Shown: one piece after another, positions 30,517 to 42,465 of the stretch
How the letters are laid out: each line of letters begins with the position of its first letter
How positions within the stretch are numbered: position 1 is the first letter of the stretch
Assembly: GCA_020747065.1 (NCBI GenBank)
Contig: JAGMVK010000012.1
Location: forward strand, 1,302,001 to 1,366,000
Length of the DNA stretch: 64,000 bases
Direction of reading: 5' to 3'
Origin: Cadophora sp. MPI-SDFR-AT-0126
Lineage: Eukaryota; Ascomycota; Leotiomycetes; Helotiales; Ploettnerulaceae
Position numbers and translations under genes: made by a program
Notes under the pieces: model-generated
What the model saw: the letters and a program-made list of their open reading frames with translations, nothing else
Database searches by the model: none
What the model was told of the DNA's origin: nothing

Positions 30517-32278
30517 ATGCATTCAAAGTCGCGGTCTTTGGTATTGTACGCCCTCGCGATACTTGTAGGGGCGGTAGTGTGCAGTGTTTCATTTTTAGCA
30601 ACTCCTGCATGGAGAAGGCTCGAGGTGAGAGCGACGCCGCCGAAAATGGTGCACGAGCGCGGTTCACACGACTACCCCTACAAGATGCCATCGATCCAGA
30701 ATCGCGATAACACAAATGGGACTCTCCACACCTGTGCCATAGAAGGAAACGCAGACATTTACGGTATCGGTATACGCGTCGGCTTTTACTTGCAAGTCCT
30801 CGCTTCAGGGATAGCCCTCGCGGTCAGACCAGACGACGCCAAAGGATTCTTTGGAACAAATGCATGGTTCCAAATTGGGTTATTTGTTGCTTTAATTTAT
30901 AATTCGGCAAATGATAGTATCTACGCAGTAGAAGGGTTTATCGCGGTCAATATGCTCTACCTTCTTCTTTGGTATAATGGAGCACTAGTGCTGATCCTCC
31001 TGACGGAAGCCTTGGTTGAATCAATGGTGGAAGATGGCTTGATATCTGCGGATAGAAATGATAGTCAAAGGTCTGAAAGAGAACATGTACCCAAAGCTAA
31101 GTCAGAGAACCGGGTAGTATCGACAGCTCGGCTCGAGGACTCACGGCTCAAGGATTACGGTGAAGGTTTGATAGGATTTCCACGATTAAGCATCTATGCT
31201 ATCCCAGTCATTGGAAACATGGTACTATTTGCAGCTACCCAATTCTATTCAACGTGGTTCTGGTGGAGGGGATTGAGCTCGTTAAAGCCTGGACCATGTT
31301 CCGATCGTGGATTCTTCTTTGCCAATGTTGACCTTCATGGGTGGTTCCGATGGTTTCACCGGATTCTCAATCTTCTCATGGTTGCTGGATGGTGTTTTGG
31401 GGTTGTCTTATTTGTAGTTGTTGGTCTCATTTTTCTATTTGAACTATGGTTGTACAGTAAGCCAGGTAAGTGGCAAATTCCTGTTCGAACGAACAGATTT
31501 TTAACAGGTATCTTTAGGGCGAACCTTTGGGAAGAAATTGGAAAGTCGATACCCAGTACTCGAAAGGCGAAGACGCCATTATGGTGAATTTCTGGCCGGC
31601 AAGCGCAAATGGTGGCAAGTTGGAGATGATGATCCGGATAGCGAAGATGAAGACTTGCCTCCATCGCATACCTTACTGGATTCGGGAGAACCTGATGCGA
31701 TACCACTCCAGTTACTTACTTCTAATGAAGTCATTGTTGAAGATCAACCTCAATCAGGAGATCGCCTTTTAGAAGATGCAGCCCGATCAATCGCAATGGA
31801 TCATACTCCTTCCGGCGAAGAGGAAATATCAGATCAAGACCCGGAAAGCCCACAATTCGATAGGCTGCTTGAAAGTCGCCAGGAAAATTTCGAGGTGCAT
31901 CCAGACCAACCCCAATTTCCAAAATTGGCACAGATACCTCTCAGTATAAACGCAGAGAGACAAGGGGCTCCTCCCTGCAAGAATACTGATTTCAACAACA
32001 CATCTTCACAAGGCATCGCGCATGATGATAAGGAAACTACTAGGAACCTGGCGCAAATAGGCGCCTGGGCTTCCAGTTTGACACTCTTCCTTTTCAATCT
32101 TCTGACTATCGAGTTGAGCATAAGGTGGAACCAAATAACGGATGTTAACAAGCTTATTTCGACTGGACAGTTGATTCCTTTTGTCATTGGTGTTGGAGGC
32201 ATGTGTCGGAGCTGCTGGATTGCCGGGAAACGATTGTTGGAGATACGGCAGGAGAGAAAGATAAAGAAAGAGATTTGA
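30517..32278 (+). CDS. Multi-pass membrane protein, uncharacterised fungal family
   Basis: Two exons (30517-31465, 31518-32278; 52-nt intron, phase 1) give 569 residues. There is an N-terminal hydrophobic segment, then CAIEGNADIYGIGIRVGFYL, a phrase I associate with uncharacterised ascomycete membrane proteins. Several further hydrophobic helices follow (NSIY/AVEGFIAVNMLYLLLWY, AIPVIGNMVLFAATQF, MVAGWCFGVVLFVVVG). A long acidic cytosolic-looking loop (residues about 340-470) precedes two last helices (ASSLTLFLFNLLTIEL, LIPFVIGVGGMCRSC). No transporter or receptor motif is recognised. Function unknown. Confidence 0.8.
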
Positions 32279-32893
32279 GTAGTAGTACGTCTGCTAATTG
32301 TTGCCCTTATAAGCTAACATCCCCTTCCTTCCGGACACCCTCGCTCATCATACCGCCTCTACCCGCCACCCACTTTGACACTTCATGGCTTTTGTGTCTT
32401 CATACAAGTTCCTTAGATATTTGGGATCTTATTCAATTACTATTGGTTCCCAAGGCCCTGCAAAGCCACATACAGAGCTTGTCTGAACTAGAATAGGGGC
32501 TCAGGCTTATGCCGAGGAGCGATGCGGAAGCGTTTCGAAGTAATATATAGTTTATTACTCCTCACACCAGCATGATCACAACAATTATTTCTGCGGAAAT
32601 TGCGATACCGAATCGCGTCTCACTGTCGGGTGGTGCCAGCGGAATAGGTTGTCGATGCAGATGAAATCGGGTGACACATCGCCGTAGTGCTGTCGGGTCG
32701 GTCGCGAATCGTTCCGGCACTGTCGCTTAGGTGGCTCGAAAACAACAAAGGCCCTCCCGACAAAGGTCTTATGATAAAATTACATCCAAATCTTAATTGC
32801 AGCAGCCTATTTTGTTCTCGTATAAACTATTGGAAGGCTCGCATACACTACATGGGTTCATAACAGTTCACCTGTCATCGAGGACCAACGACG
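32279..32893. other. Intergenic
   Basis: 3' flank of the membrane-protein gene and promoter of the oxidoreductase fusion gene. TATAAACT at about 32821 lies some 70 bp before the next start codon. Nothing else is seen. Confidence 0.4.
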
Positions 32894-35145
32894 ATGTCGC
32901 ACTCCACGCTATTCAGTTCGCTCACAATTGCCAATGGCGAGATCACCCTCAAGCACCGCGTGGTCATGGCCCCTATGACCCGTAATCGTGGCATTCCCCT
33001 TTCAGAAGATCCCAGCAGCCGAATCTGGGTTCCTGATGATATGGTGGCTAAGTACTATAGCCAGCGAGCTTCACCCGGCGGACTGCTTATAACAGAGGGC
33101 ATCCCGCCGTCTTTGGAGGCTAGTGGTATGCCTGGCGTGCCCGGTCTTTTCCATGAGTCTCAATTCGAGGGTTGGAGGAAGGTTGTGGAAGGAGTACACG
33201 CCAAAGGTGGCTTCATCTATGCGCAACTCTGGCACGCAGGACGAGCAACGATCCCGCAGATGACCGGATGCCCAGTTGTCAGTGCAAGCGCAACAGCTTG
33301 GGAAACCGAAGAGAGCTTTCCCTTCAGAACTGTCGACACAAAAGAGAAGATAAAGTACAAGGACTTTCCCCCTCTTGCAATGACCAAGGACCATATCGCA
33401 AACACAACACAAGACTTTGTGAATGCCGCAAAGGCGGCGATTAACATTGGTTTTGATGGAATTGAGATCAACGGGGGCAATGGCAACCGTGAGACTATAC
33501 TCAGCATCCCCTGAAAGACTCTTATACTCACTCGTCACAGTCCTGGACCAATTCCTCCATTCAAATATCAACAGTCGCGAAGACTCTTATGGTGGCTCGC
33601 CCCAGACCCGATGTAAATTCCCTCTTGATCTTGTGGCCGCGATTGCGGCCGCTGTCGGATCTTCGAATGTAGCTATGCGCCTCGAGCCCGCGGGACTCTA
33701 TAATGGAACGAACGGTACCGAACGGGTGGAAACATGGTCGTTTCTCTGCGAGCAGCTTGCTTCGACGTATCAAGGCGACAACAAGCTATCCTATATACAC
33801 TTTATCGAGCCGAGGTTCGACCGCATCACCGAACAAGGTGACGTCTTCCACAATAGCTGGAATCTACCTACAGTCTCCAACGAACGATTTCGGGATATCA
33901 TCAAACGAGCCGATATACCTTGCATTAGTTGTGGGGCTTGGGATGCGACGAATATGACAGATGCTATAGGAAAGTGGGATTTAGTAGCCTTTGCGAAATG
34001 GTTTGTGAGCAATCCTGACGTCCCAGAGAGGCGCGAAGAGGTGGCAGAGTTCATGGATCTGGTATACTCGCTCTGGCAAGGATCATGGGAGGACGACGCG
34101 GAGACCTGGAATTCAACCGAGGGGGCGTACAATCCGGACAAGATACACAAGATCAAGTTCAAAGGGAAGTTCCACAAGACGAATGCCTATGGAGCGTCGC
34201 AACCATCGCCGCAGAGGACGCCAGTTTTGTTTCAGGCTGGACAAAGCCCGAGTGGAAAGGCTTTCGCGGGGAAGCATGCCGAAGCGGTATTTTGCGGTGG
34301 AGCAGTCCCTTCAGATACGGCGCCATACGTGAAGAGTATACGAGAAATCGCCGTGTCAAATGGTCGAGATCCACAGGATGTCAAGGGTCTTTCCTCAAAT
34401 CACGCCGATTCTGGGCAAGACGCTCGAGGAGGCACAAGCGAAGTACAACTACTACAAATCTCTTGCCGATTACAAAGGAGGAATGGCCAAGCTGAGTAGC
34501 TTCATCAACGTGGATTTGTTTGCGTTCCCGCTGGACGAGCCGTTCAAGTTCTCAGGCGCGAAATCTGATAATGCTATACACGCCATCATCAATACCTTGG
34601 CACGATACGACAACGATCCCATCCCAATGACGCCAAGGAGATTGGGAGAAACAATGGCATTCTGCGGATTTGCTGCCATGCCCGTAGGAACGCCTGAGAT
34701 GGTCGCTGATGTCATGGAAGATTGGCTCGAGAATGCCGACATCGATGGCTTCAACGTCACCTACGTCTCCAACCCCGAATCGTTCGAAGATGTGGTGGAG
34801 CTCCTGGTGCCGGTGCTTCAGGAGCGAGGGCTGATGTGGAAAGATTATGAGGTGCCTGGCGGCACGTTTAGGGAGAATCTATATCGCACTCCAGGGCTGA
34901 AAACACCTATGACCACGCATCCGGCGTCGAGATTCAATTCCGAGGAGCTGCTAAAGACGAATGGGGATGGCAAAGGAGGTATATTGATTGATCGGGTAAA
35001 TGTTGCACCATTAGCTCCCGAAACAGAAGCACTCGCTAAGGATGGCGACGGATTACCGGCAGTGAATGGACTCAAGATTAGCGAGGTTTCAGAAAAGATC
35101 CAGAGTGTTCCGACGAGTGCAGAGGAGGTCAAAAGTCAGTCGTGA
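32894..35145 (+). pseudogene. Old Yellow Enzyme fused to a C-terminal NtaA/DszA-type FMN monooxygenase part, frameshifted
   Basis: Exon 1 (32894-33488) and exon 2 (from 33541; 52-nt phase-1 intron GTGAGA...CACAG) encode an OYE-type ene-reductase: HRVVMAPMTRNR, YAQLWHAGR, GFDGIEINGGNGNLLDQFL, SREDSYGGS. Near 34010-34040, AKWFVSNPDVPER of the OYE passes without a break into EFMDLVYSLWQGSWEDDAE. That stretch and the following HKIKFKGKFHK, SPQRTPVLFQAG and GKHAEAVFCGG belong to bacterial-luciferase-like NtaA/SnaA/DszA monooxygenases. The N-terminal part of that enzyme and the OYE C-terminus are both missing. At 34385-34387 a run of three G shifts the frame: the first frame ends at 34499 after an unrelated tail, while the family sequence resumes as VFPQITPILGKTLEEAQ and runs to 35145. 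Likely a deletion-born chimera now decaying, unless the extra G is a sequence error. Confidence 0.85.
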
Positions 35146-36675
35146 TGATCTAACTCAAATATTGTACATAGGTCGTTAGAATCTTGCTGATCAATGTACT
35201 TGGTACTATTATCTGTATTTTTTTGCCCTTGGATAGTGATAGTTTACAATTTACGACTTGTTCGTGCCTCTTGCCCTACAACCCGTCAAATTAGTAATGG
35301 GACTCTACAGTACGTCGTATGGAAGTTTCGGACTCGCTTGTCGCAAAACAAAGTATGAGATACGAAGAACCAGTAAAACTTCCGGACATATCCCATATAG
35401 TGCAAGAAATCCCCTGCCATCCGTTCATTCAACCAATGACTGTCGACTCCAAGCCTTTGCTGATTCCACAATTTCCGTCCAACATGCAGCCTCATAGTAA
35501 TCACCTCATACACCCATCCAACCAGAAGTCAAGTCATGGGTGGGGAAAGGGATGCCATACCGTACGCACGCACGTATTGCGATCCGAGTCCCGGCCTTTA
35601 AGCATAATCTGATATCTCGTGGTCCTGTCACTGGCTTCTTGCTACTGGCTCCTTCAGGTGGGACGCGTACCTTGCTGACTGTATTCCGTAGATAGAGAGG
35701 CGGATTTCCACCGTACCTCATGCCTTTCAAAGACTTTGGTGAGTTGTGAATTCGATTAAGTTAGTAGTATTCAGATGGAGCTCCTGTAACTTTCATACAC
35801 AAGATACAGTAGTCCACTCCGTCTTGCAGAGAATAAACATGAAGTGACTCAAAGATGCATGATCTGAAAATAGCCTCATCCCAAATCTTGACATTTAAAT
35901 CCGATGCCATCCATTCTCACGCCATGCCACCAACCGTTTAACCATCAAATCAAAATCCCAATTCCGGAGCCGGCACGTCACAAATGCCGATTGAAAGGGT
36001 CTGATTTGACAGCCGAGTCAATTACAAGCCCGAGCCTTCCTGTAGCGAGTCTGGTTCATCGCAACTGCGGACCTTGACAGCGCCGACTACTGCACACAAC
36101 ATAGCATAGCCCCTTGAAAAAGTGGGCATTTCCCTTCATGAAGAGCCCTACGCTGCGCTCACTCTCACTCAGATGTGGCTTCGTTCTTTACGTATTACTT
36201 GCTTGCTTTGCCTTGCCAGCTTTTGATTCACAACATTCCTTTACTTTAATTCAACTTCACAATTTCAACTTTTCCAATTGAGATAAAAGCGATCCGATTT
36301 CATATTCAATTTGTCGTTTCTTTGAAGACGAATCCTTGTAAGGAGGAGAAGAGACTTTGTTGTTGGAGAAATTGCGGCTTGGCATCTCGACCCTTGCAAC
36401 CCTGACATTTGCTCGCTCTCCTGACCGAAGCCCCGAACGACGGGAACGACTCCAGACCTCGAACCGACCTTCTCCAACATCATATATTTCGATGCAGACC
36501 TGACAACACACCTTCGTCGCTTCGTTCTGTTCGACCTTCCTTTCTGCCTTTGGGCATCACCCGACTTTCTTTCCTTACGTCACCCCACCACGGTTTAATC
36601 CGCCATCTCCGCTAACCTACCTTCACTCACCATTCCCACGACCTCTTTCACGACCACCTCCAAACAACCACAACC
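35146..36675. other. Intergenic, leader of the mannosyltransferase gene
   Basis: About 1.5 kb. The last 450 bp are CT-rich, as in long fungal leaders. Frames seen on either strand are short and domain-free. Confidence 0.4.
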
Positions 36676-37816
36676 ATGCGGCGCGGAACTGTCGTCTTCC
36701 TGGTGATAAACCTCATCATCATTGGCTTCCTGCTGAACGCCTTCAGCACGCTGATCTCCCTCCTCTTCCAGACCGGCGCTGAAGATGCCATCCACCGCGC
36801 CGAGATCCCCGCGCCGGGCTCAGATATGATCGAGAACAGGACGCAGCTGATACCGAAGATCATACATCAGACGTATATCAATGAGTCGATCCCGGAGAGG
36901 TGGCAGGCGGGCCAGCAGAGCTGTATTGATCTGCATGAGGATTATGAATATATCGTGAGATGGCCCTGTTTTGCACTTGGACTCATTTCTTGCACCGGAA
37001 AGAGAATCTACAATACAGATCTGTCTCTGTTTCTGATTTTGTTTCTGCTTCTATGTTTCGATTCGCATATTCCTTGAGATAGAAACCATTGGCTAATTAA
37101 AAAATCAGCTCTGGACCGACGCAAAATCCCGCGACTTCATAGCGACCGAGTACCCTTGGGCCCTCGACAACTTCGACAGCTACAACTTCCCCATCCAGCG
37201 CGCAGACGCCATCCGCTACTTCATCCTCGCCCACTACGGCGGCATCTACATCGACCTCGACGACGGCTGCAACCGCCGCCTAGACCCCCTCCTCAGCTAT
37301 CCCGCCTGGGCACGCCGCACCCTGCCTACGGGAATCAGCAATGACGCCATGGGCTCCGTCCCCCAACACCCGTTCTTCCTACACGTCATCGAGAGTCTGG
37401 CCAGCTATAACCGCAATTGGTTCATGCCGTACATCACAGTCATGTACAGCACCGGCCCGCTCTTCCTCTCCGTCCTCTGGGTCGAATATATGCGCGAGAC
37501 TCGACCCGCGTCCGAACATGTACGGATCCTCATGCCGGAGGAATATAAGGGCTTCTCGTGGTCGTTCTTCAATATCTCGAAGGGAAACAGCTGGCATGGA
37601 AAGGACGCTCAGACCATCTTTTGGATGGGGAAACACTGGCTGCTGTTGACTGTTGCGGGCTTTGCGATTGCGGGCGTCGTTGGTGCGCTGCTCTGGTGGG
37701 TGTGGAATGTCTGGATTGTGAGGGGCAAGAGGACGAGTGGTGGGAGGAGTATATTCCCTTGGATGAGGAGGATATCTGGGAAGGAGAGGTACGAGTTGCT
37801 TGATCGCATGGCTTGA
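36676..37816 (+). CDS. Inositolphosphorylceramide mannosyltransferase, MIPC synthase catalytic subunit
   Basis: Golgi enzyme that adds mannose from GDP-mannose to inositolphosphorylceramide (SUR1/CSG1/CSH1 family). Two exons (36676-36954, 37109-37816; 154-nt phase-0 intron, long for this window) give 328 residues. An N-terminal signal anchor (VVFLVINLIIIGFLLNAFS) is followed by IPKIIHQTYINESIPERW, EYILWTDAKSRDFI, and RYFILAHYGGIYIDLDDG with the DXD sugar-nucleotide motif (Asp142, Asp144). A second membrane segment (LLLTVAGFAIAGVVGALLWW) lies near the C-terminus, then a basic tail. It would draw on GDP-mannose supplied by the VRG4-type carrier encoded at 17-18 kb. Confidence 0.93.
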
Positions 37817-38278
37817 CTATCCGACCACGAACGTGGCGAATAAGTTCATCGAGTGACGAGTTCGAATCTTGCTTCCTGCTTTAGAGTCTCTGACTACTGC
37901 CTGTTTGGATAGCAGGAGCTTGGATTGTAAAGGAAAGGATGAATAGCCAGAGAGACAGTCCTCGCTAGTGCAGCACATAGGACTGTTCTCGTCTCTCTCT
38001 GTGCCTGATGGCATGTTTATATGTATACATCCGTGGAGGTTTTACTCCCGTGAGGTTTTCTACACTGCTTAGACGAGAAGCAGTTAATAATGCGGTTTTC
38101 GATACGGTCGTATTTTGGATGGGCATATATACTTATTTACTAATTAAGATTCTAAGAGGAATCGAAATAGACTTCTCTTCTTCCTCCGTTCCATTTTATA
38201 AAGACCCCCGTTTATGAGCCATTTTTACTTTTCCTTCTGGTGCTCTTCACTGCATTGCTGTTTGTCAATCTTTCCATG

Positions 38279-38312
<34 letters not shown>

Positions 38313-38659
38313 GTTCATGCCATGTATGAGCATTGAATACTGAATGTCCGACAAGAGTAATAAGCGCTATTTTGGCCGGGCTGGTCACGCTCACTTATTT
38401 TTCATTGATTTTTTCGGACTTTTGCGCAATTAGGTGATTATTCAGCTAGCTGTGCCGCTCCTGTATTCAGACACTGTAGCATTAGATCCAGTTTACGCTG
38501 ACATGACACAGCGGCTCCCTTCGTTCACGATCTGAGGAAAGTGTTCGTGAGCTACCCAATCCGAGCGGTTGTCCCAACATAGTTCAATGCTCGTGGTGCG
38601 CGGTATTTTATTGATCTCCCAACATAACTTTCATAAGAAGTAGTCATCCAATGGGAACT
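37817..38659. other. Convergent intergenic region with a poly-T tract
   Basis: 3' flanks of the mannosyltransferase (+) and C2H2-like (-) genes. The only notable structure is the 32-T run listed separately. Confidence 0.4.
38280..38311. repeat. Poly-T tract (32 nt)
   Basis: Uninterrupted run of T from 38280 to 38311. It could be a plain homopolymer or the A-tail scar of a LINE/SINE-type insertion in minus orientation; I see no element body or target duplication beside it. Confidence 0.8.
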
Positions 38660-41272
38660 TCAGGCCCCTGGGAAGCAGATCGCACACAAGATATTCTGTC
38701 CTCCAATCGATATATTTTCCGGTTCCTTTCCTTTACCATCGTATTTCTGAGGGTCTGGATGTGGGGGGACTTCTAGGCAAAAGGGGGCGCCGGAGATACT
38801 GGGTCCCACTGGGAAGGGATTAGAGTCAGTGCACATGGCGAGATCAAATGTCGTTTGGTACATCCACTCTTCATTCTGCGTTCCGACGTTGTTGTCCTCA
38901 ACCGACTGCAGGAAATGTAAATGGTTGAAAGAGCTGTTGGTATTAGACGGGATAAGCATTTCTGATTGACGATTCCTTGTGCTGAGGTCAGAGTTTTCTC
39001 TTAAAAAGGGGTTTTCATCAAAATCGGCTGGGTGATGAGGAGAATTTGCTTCATGTATCGGTCCCGCTGCGTGATTTGCGCTCTGGTATGAACCAGGGTT
39101 GGTGAACTCGGACGTTTGCCAGTCCCTGACCAGATCTGAGAGGCATTTTCGAGTAATGTCTTGGACCATGCCTTTTATCTTTGCTTCCAAAGGCTGCAGT
39201 TCCCTTTCCAAGATTCGTCCAACATGAGTCTCTATTAGACTGGGAAGGCGTGTCTGAGAGTACTGACGGAAGTCACCGAGCTTGTTAGAGTTGATAGAGG
39301 TTGCAGCAGAGTTAGTGACTCGCTCATAATCTATGGGAGAGCAAAATTAGCAAGACCTTTTTTCCATGGGCGAACTGTCGATTCTGGTGAGTAAGATGCT
39401 TGGGACTTACACGGACTAGGAATGGGTTGAACCCCTGGGAATAGTATACGAAAGACGTCTCGCCATCGAGCCTCATCTCCTGGTTCTGCAGTAAGCCTCT
39501 TCTTGCTCTTCAGAAGTTTTAGTTTCCGAGGACAAACTCCTTCCGCTGTTTGAGGCTCTCTTCTCTGGCATTGTGTGTCCCCATTTAAGTGGATTTCGAG
39601 CCCGTTTCCCTCTCCAACTTCAATCCAGCATCTCGGGCACTGGATTGGTACCATATGACAACGGTAAAGATGCTCCCTGGACTATGTTTAGCACAACAAT
39701 AGCGCTTTCGGGCACGGGGCTGCCGGTTAAGCTCGTTGAGAGTACTTACTTTAGATGGGAAATTGATCTAAATCCCGGTCCTGTGCAGGACCCTTTTTGA
39801 CTGTACTTGATTGGATTGTGTTTGAAGAACGGGCAGGCGAATCGACGATTGCTGAAGTCATCCCCAGAAGACGACAAGTGCATGCGCGGTCGCTTATTAC
39901 CATCATCCTTTTCGTTAGGGGGAGGGAAGCTGCCGTCCTCATTTGATCTTTTTGACCCCTGGGAATTGCTTGAATAAGAAGTTGAAGACTGTTGATATCC
40001 TGACGATAATGATCCTGTGCCAGATGAGCTTGATTGTTCTGCGTTCGGCGAACAGCTTGCGACGCCAGGCCAGCGTTGGCCATGAAGTTGGTTGAATAAG
40101 GCATAGAATTCGGCCATTACAGCGTCTAGAATGTAATGATGCTGCCAATCTACTGGTGTGCACCAATCGTCTGAATATTCGCTCTCACTGTCATATGTGG
40201 TCTCCGTATCTCCGGCACTTGCGGTCTCTGTTGAGGCATTTTCACTTGCTGCGTTCGAAGCGCAACTTTTCATTCCCTCTTCGTCATCTTGCCTCGGTTT
40301 CCTCAGTAGATTTCGGAATGCATTCAACATTGGAATCGCAATCTGCCAGTTTTCCCCGCTCGGTGGGGGAGATGGTGAGGCTCGTGTTCGTGATGACGTT
40401 AAAGTCAAGGCCTGATCCAAAGCCTCTATCCTCGATCGATAATCTCTGACTATGTCTCTGATGTTCCTGATTTTATCAAATTCAAGCTCCACTTTATCCA
40501 TCTTCTCAAGTACGGATTGTAAGTGAGCAATCACGAGATCTGCATTAGTCACCAGGTTTCCAGCGTTGTCATAGCTCTGTTGTGCACACATTTGTACCTG
40601 CTCCGACAACTGTCCTGAAACTATCAGCAAAAATTCTACTGTAGTGTGCAAGACCAGAGATTCTTTTCAACAGTTAGCAGAGGGACTTACGTGGTCGAGA
40701 CGATGTTGAATCTGTCCGAGCAGGCGATCAAAGTGCCTCGAAAGCATCGCTAGGCTTTGCCCATTTAGTAGAAGGAGGCTTCGGGAGCTTCCACGGCTGC
40801 AGACCATGGAAGAACTTCGACACAATGAAGCGGCGGCCGCTCGTTGATGGTGCCTGAGAAGTGCAATCTCATCGCTCGTAAGGCCTAACTGTGTATCTGG
40901 GATCGTAGCCTCATTACTCGCAGGCCCTGCGTCGGCTGTATGTCGAATATGGATAGAAGTCGGCCCTCTGTCTCCAGGTCCAGCAGTTTTCTCTACATAA
41001 TCGCATGAAGGGATTGGCATGGGCTGTGAAGCACAACCCTGCGTAGGGTATAATACGGTATTTACATCATTCGGCAACTTCAGGAAGTGCGGATCTTCAG
41101 TCTTTTGTCCACCTTTGCCACGTATAATCCCCAAATCACATCCTGATGGGCCAGTGTACTCTTCTTGAACTTTGAAGGGACTTGGCTCGTGGGAAGTGAT
41201 CCTAATCTCCGGGCCCGTGAGCGGCATGTCACAACCGGGAAATGGGGCCACCACAAACTCGTCGTCCTCCAT
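38660..41272 (-). CDS. Fungal C2H2-type zinc-finger-like protein
   Basis: Four exons (41272-40691, 40609-39750, 39676-39411, 39330-38660; introns 81, 73 and 80 nt) give 792 residues. The diagnostic block is FACPFFKHNPIKYS, then CTGPGFRSISHLKEHLYRCH, then PIQCPRCW, then a degenerate finger ending HLNGDTQC. WRDVFRILFPG and IPSPYYERVTNSAA follow. This order is found in a large family of ascomycete proteins annotated only as C2H2-type. The N-terminal third contains a heptad-like helix (QIQHRLDHLSEQVQMC... through LEKMDKVELEFDKI); the middle is Ser-rich and acidic. Possible regulatory or signalling role; no function is established. The start at 41272 is the first ATG of the frame. Confidence 0.88.
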
Positions 41273-42465
41273 CGGATGTAGGCGCCTTAAACACAACAGT
41301 TTCGGCTAATAATCAGACTGTCAAAAGCGCTCGAAATATCAAATTGCTGGCCTCTCAGACATTCACAAGCTCCGATTCAAAGCTGACTAGTGTATGGGTT
41401 TGAATCGCAGCCTCGTCCCATTTGTGTAATCGAACAGCATAACCACTACTTTATCGAGACAGAAATCTAGGCCATGTCGAACAAGAAAGTTGCTAGATGA
41501 AGCTGATAGTGAAAAAATCGAAAACATCGATGATTGAGGCATGAGAGGTCCTTCAGATGGGCTTTCCCTCTTACAGCAAGGGCTCAGCCTGTTCACGCCG
41601 TTAACGCCACAAAGGAATTTCGCAAATGCGAGAACCTGCACGTCACGTGCCTCACATCTTGAGCTTAGTCAAGTTAAGACATAATACTATCTGTTCAACC
41701 ATACTTTATTTCTCTTTCTAGGAGCGTCTCAAATTAATCCTGATTCTAGGCAAGATGTCCACTATCGACTAACATTTGCCTGCCGAGCAAGTGTTCCAGT
41801 TATGTAAGCAAAACCGCACGAGGCCTTAAAGGTAGGCTTGTCCAATATCTCCGGAGTGCAATTTAATTTCACAGAAGCAAGCGCGCAACCCAAAACACGA
41901 CTTTACAAGGAATTATAGTAGCACATACACGCAGCGAGCTGGCGAACGTTGAAAAGTTTATTACTTCACGTTGTCATTGTTGACACCCCTTTATCACAAG
42001 CGAGCCGTGCCTGGTGCAAAGAGGGTCTCACTCAGACGCCGAGGACGAGCCTAGTACTTCTGCCTCAATAAGATCGAGGTTTTCGTTGAATCAAATGATT
42101 AGACTTGAGTCTAGAGAATTGGATTTCATAAGGCTGCTTCTCCATTTGTGATGCATAAACCTCCATTTTCGACGAGGAATTTGTGATAGACGATGATGCA
42201 AAGACACATCTCATTCATTTATGGCAGAGAATATGGAATATGGCTATAGTAGTTGATGAAGTTCAAGTCGAATTGAACTCGTTCAAATGATAGAAAATAA
42301 TCTGAAAGGGAAATCAAGTCTCCGATGGACATGTTGTGAGACCTCACTCTTCTGCCACGCTCTCCACATGTGTACCGCATCGCTCTCCACGATTCTCTCT
42401 ATGACAAAATGTCTGGACTATCCACAGATGTCATGTGCGGTCCTCAAATTCAGCTATTCGGGGAT
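41273..42465. other. Intergenic
   Basis: About 1.2 kb between the C2H2-like gene's upstream side and the 3' end of the alcohol dehydrogenase. Frames are short. No gene or RNA is supported. Confidence 0.4.

Noticed and set aside
33471..33540. In-frame TGA inside the OYE coding region read as a nonsense mutation
   Set aside because: The stop lies in a 52-nt intron with donor GTGAGA and acceptor TCACAG; splicing gives a continuous OYE sequence.
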